From an uncultured Alistipes sp. (GTDB lineage: Bacteria; Bacteroidota; Bacteroidia; Bacteroidales; Rikenellaceae), in assembly GCA_947174295.1 (NCBI GenBank), contig CAMWIG010000036.1:1-13256 (forward strand): a DNA stretch of 13,256 nucleotides, in the 5' to 3' direction. This document shows, one piece after another, positions 13,237 through 13,256 of this stretch; position 1 is the stretch's first letter; every line of letters begins with the position of its first letter. A program made the position numbers and the translations under genes. The notes under the pieces were generated by a model that worked only from the letters and a program-made list of their open reading frames with translations, ran no database searches and was not told the origin of the DNA.

Positions 13237-13256
13237 CCGTCGATCTCGGTTCGTCG
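13202..13256 (+). repeat. Second copy of the 55-bp direct repeat, at the window end
   Basis: Identical to 11874-11928 and running to the last base of the window, so its real length is unknown. It would restart ftsA (GTG at 13212) inside the end of ftsA, with a repeat period of 1328 bp. It is either a tandem duplication junction or a contig-end artefact. Confidence 0.97.

Noticed and set aside
1..13256. Circular plasmid or phage interpretation from the terminal repeat
   Set aside because: The repeat links the window end to an internal ftsA position, not to base 1, and all genes are chromosomal housekeeping genes with no phage, plasmid or transposase genes.
1..13256. tRNA, rRNA or known riboswitch
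   Set aside because: I found no cloverleaf, rRNA-like or recognisable riboswitch core sequence in the few intergenic gaps.

Overview
The window looks like a chromosomal piece of a GC-rich gut-type Bacteroidota, most plausibly Alistipes or another Rikenellaceae. The clues are strongly GC-ending codons, no Shine-Dalgarno-like leaders, two good matches to the Bacteroidota housekeeping promoter (TTTG, about 20 bp, TAnnTTTG), a Bacteroidota-type FtsQ C-terminus (GW..Y..IN.KY..QVVC.K) and a proline-rich FtsA tail. The genus is an inference from these features. All genes read on the + strand.

Layout: (1) 2-658, the 3' part of a YhcC/TIGR01212-type radical SAM gene cut by the window start. (2) 659-784, a gap with a convincing promoter, then a YitT-family membrane protein (785-1681). 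(3) 1680-1876, a 197-bp repeat element that exactly fills the gap to the next gene. (4) 1862-8039, a four-gene DNA-processing block: priA, comF (17-nt overlap), dnaB (own promoter) and yifB/comM. (5) 8041-8260, a second, 220-bp element of the same architecture and orientation. (6) 8261 to the end, the distal half of the division and cell wall (dcw) cluster: murG, murC, ftsQ, ftsA, tightly packed.

How the genes work together: PriA restarts replication by loading DnaB. ComF-type phosphoribosyltransferases and ComM/YifB helicases are linked to handling of incoming single-stranded DNA in transformation, so block 4 reads as a replication/ssDNA-handling set. MurG and MurC complete and begin cytoplasmic peptidoglycan precursor synthesis respectively, and FtsQ and FtsA build the divisome. 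ftsZ would be expected after ftsA.

The most unusual feature is the pair of heptamer elements. Each has a left arm of four in-phase TCAAAAT-type units starting at the stop codon of the upstream gene. Each also has a right arm of exactly five ATTTTGA units plus ATTT ending at the start of the downstream gene. The interiors (125 and 148 bp) are unrelated by eye. In priA the array supplies the only reasonable start codon (TTG). The two elements are in direct orientation and bracket the priA-yifB block, and murG follows the second one directly without the usual upstream dcw genes. The second notable feature is at the window end: the last 55 bases exactly repeat the ftsQ/ftsA junction (11874-11928). 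This is either a tandem duplication or, more likely, an assembly end artefact, and it makes the last residues of FtsA doubtful.
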